Assembly: GCA_949987565.1 (NCBI GenBank)
Contig: OX465111.1
Span: forward strand, 5,923,921-5,987,920
Length of the DNA: 64,000 bases
DNA from: Luidia sarsii
Lineage: Eukaryota > Echinodermata > Asteroidea > Paxillosida > Luidiidae
Reading direction: 5' to 3'
Shown: positions 63,001 to 64,000 of the stretch, in pieces
Layout of the letters: the number at the start of each line of letters is the position of its first letter
Numbering within the stretch: the first letter of the stretch is position 1
Program-made: the position numbers and the translations under genes
Notes under the pieces: model-generated
Told to the model about the DNA's origin: nothing
Database searches by the model: none
The model's input: only the letters and a program-made list of their open reading frames with translations

Positions 63001-63584
63001 GCGGTGGTACAGGTAAGGGGAAGGGTGATCAAAGTCACTCGATTTGCCGTTGCTGGTAGCGACGTTTCGGTTGCTGGAACTGCTAACCTTCACCAGGCAA
63101 CTGAAAATGGATCCTGCCCTGCATGCAGTGTCCATTTAGATCCGCTCCGCCGGCTTCTATGCGCCGGTGGGCGGACTTTCTGTTTTCTTGTAGTTGAAGC
63201 TGAAGCCATGCAAAGACCTCCCGTTCTCACGTCCTCCGCTTTAAATTGGGAGGAGTATACGTAAATGGAGACAAATCCGATTGTTGAAGAAAAACAAAGC
63301 CACGTACTCATCAGGCCTATATTTCACATAGGTGATTGCCTGAAATGCATTGGGACCGCTGTGGGCCCACTGCAGCCGTGCCCAACCAGTGCCGTCCAAA
63401 TTCATTTTTGTTGTTCTTTGTGGGATTTCCACTGCAGGTGAACAATGCTGGGTTTGTCATGCTCAAAGAACGCCCGAAGACCGACGAAGGACGGGACCTG
63501 ATCTTTCTCATCAACAGTCTGGCACCCTATATCCTCGCCACCACTCTGATGCCTCTTCTCCGTGCCACGCCCGGCTCCAGGGTG
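60030..63584 (+). CDS. DHRS12: DHRS12-like short-chain dehydrogenase/reductase, 5' five exons
   Basis: DHRS12 (SDR40C1) is an orphan member of the NAD(P)-dependent short-chain dehydrogenases. Exons 60030-60055, 60643-60776, 62002-62078, 62722-62817 and 63438-63584 join in phase to 160 residues. They contain the cofactor motif TGANTGLG (36-43), GGTVHMMC (second strand, as in human GGTVHLVC), NIHLHVVDF (human NIFLHIVDL) and NNAG (113-116). The PQDLEV stretch before the Rossmann fold matches human PHDLEV. The Ser/Tyr/Lys catalytic residues lie in later exons beyond the window. Retinol-dehydrogenase-type SDRs share some motifs, but GGTVHMMC, the NIHLHVVDF exon and the shared exon borders fit DHRS12 better. 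Confidence 0.85.
60155..60632. repeat. TCCCC pentanucleotide satellite
   Basis: TCCCC repeats perfectly from about 60161 to 60344 (about 37 units) and then with ATACC and CATCC variants to 60632. It ends about 10 bases before the exon 2 acceptor. The minus strand is G-rich and could form quadruplexes. Confidence 0.97.
60643..60776 (+). CDS. DHRS12: DHRS12 exon 2: cofactor-binding motif
   Basis: The acceptor is AATCGCAG|GGCGGG and the donor AGGAGAG|GTCAGT, phase 2 in and 1 out. It encodes AGFLAASASFDPQDLEVDVT and GKTYIVTGANTGLGRVVTLE, the first beta strand and glycine motif of the Rossmann fold. Confidence 0.92.
60777..62001. other. DHRS12 intron 2
   Basis: It contains a fragment with CTTTGAGAAAAGACCTGGTAG (about 61055-61085, GACGTTTC family) and a 22-bp tandem array (61281-61778). 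Confidence 0.75.
61281..61778. repeat. 22-bp tandem array, about 23 units
   Basis: AGCATAAGATATTCTCTCAAGT is repeated head to tail. Units fall into AGCATAAGA, AGCATCAGA and ACCACAAGA variants arranged in blocks. Confidence 0.96.
62002..62078 (+). CDS. DHRS12: DHRS12 exon 3
   Basis: The acceptor is CCGTGCAG|GTGGCA and the donor AACAAA|GTGAGA, phase 1 in and 0 out. It encodes GGTVHMMCETSDEETRKELI and ETTGNK, second strand and following helix. Confidence 0.92.
62079..62721. other. DHRS12 intron 3 with SINE remnants
   Basis: tRNA-like SINE pieces lie at about 62230-62475 (GATAGCTCAGGTGACAGAGC and GGTTCAACTCCCGATC). The rest shows no feature I can name. Confidence 0.65.
62722..62817 (+). CDS. 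DHRS12: DHRS12 exon 4
   Basis: The acceptor is GTTCTGCAG|AATATA and the donor GCTTTG|GTACGG, phase 0-0. Its 32 codons, NIHLHVVDFCYPERVYQFAK and EFAAQHDRLDAL, match the human exon NIFLHIVDL...HKLHVL. Confidence 0.93.
62818..63437. other. DHRS12 intron 4
   Basis: I see no exon or recognisable repeat here. The only landmark is CGGCTTCGGCTTCGCC near 62920. Confidence 0.5.
63438..63584 (+). CDS. DHRS12: DHRS12 exon 5: NNAG motif
   Basis: The acceptor is CACTGCAG|GTGAAC and the donor AGGGTG|GTAGGT, phase 0-0. Its 49 codons begin VNNAGFVMLKERPKTDEGRD and end LATTLMPLLRATPGSRV, matching human INNAGCMVNKRELTEDG...LTTGLIPVLEKEHDPRV. The next exon should bring the catalytic Ser. Confidence 0.93.
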
Positions 63585-64000
63585 GTAGGTGCCAGGCGAT
63601 GTTGCACAGGCTATTATGGCCGCGTCTGAATGCCTTTACTGTGGCCGGAGATCACACACAAGTCTATGGGATTTACCCACAGCCCCCAGTTAACGGCTTC
63701 CATAGACTCGTGTGCAAACAACTAAGACCAAACAAATAGTTCCTGTACGTGCACATATCACAGATCCCTCCACTGGTTCCCTCCACCCATAAAGAGATAT
63801 ATGGTGTGGGAACCAGTGCACATTATCACCGATTCCTCCGCTGATTCCCTCCATCCAACAGGACGGTGTATCTGGTGTGCGGGCCTGTGGGAACCAGCGC
63901 TTCGGTCACTGACTTAGATCAGGGGTCTACTCGCTGATTCCTTCCATCCAACCGATGGTATCTGTCGTGGGAACCAGCGCGTGGATGTAGACATTCACTG
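63585..64000. other. Right-edge intron of DHRS12 with degenerate tandem repeat
   Basis: Units of about 80-90 bp with CACTGGTTCCCTCCACCCAT, GATTCCCTCCATCCAAC and GTGGGAACCAGCGC recur about three times from 63755 to the end. No exon was seen. Confidence 0.65.

Overview
The window is invertebrate animal DNA. Short GC-rich exons with canonical GT-AG junctions sit in long AT-rich introns packed with TIR elements, tRNA-derived SINEs, minisatellites and TACATGTA-type repeats. The gene content (whirlin, AKNA, DHRS12) and repeat style suggest a marine invertebrate deuterostome: echinoderm, cephalochordate or hemichordate. I cannot decide which. All splice models below were made by eye from reading frame, phase, GT/AG sites and remembered vertebrate family sequences. 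No search was run.

Layout. (1) 1764-22161, minus strand: nine exons of a whirlin (WHRN) orthologue with HHD1, PDZ1, PDZ2 and HHD2, followed by a Ser-rich linker and the start of the C-terminal region. PDZ3 lies beyond the left edge. (2) 22162-36663: a divergent upstream region with a few candidate 5' exons. (3) 36664-56920, plus strand: thirteen exons of an AKNA orthologue, about 1728 residues in this model. Splice phases are consistent at every junction. (4) 56921-60029: AKNA 3' end and an intergenic region with a minisatellite and a possible THAP-domain remnant. (5) 60030-63584, plus strand: the first five exons of a DHRS12-like short-chain dehydrogenase, which continues past the right edge.

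WHRN and AKNA are neighbours in vertebrates (human 9q32, from memory). Here they are head to head, so their 5' ends may share a control region. Whirlin is a scaffold of stereocilia and photoreceptor periciliary membranes. AKNA is a centrosomal microtubule-organising protein, earlier described as an AT-hook factor. DHRS12 is an orphan SDR. There is no evidence that the three act in one pathway.

The most unusual structure is in AKNA. A 410-bp block holding the 5' part of exon 8 and its upstream intron is copied in inverted orientation about 5 kb upstream, so inverted repeats bracket exons 4-7. Those exons together form a 441-nt, frame-preserving cassette. Other notable points are an intron segment copied into the AKNA 3' region between 29-bp direct repeats, a TTAA-flanked piggyBac-like element nested in a SINE, and a 57/42-bp tandem array built from a dispersed foldback repeat.
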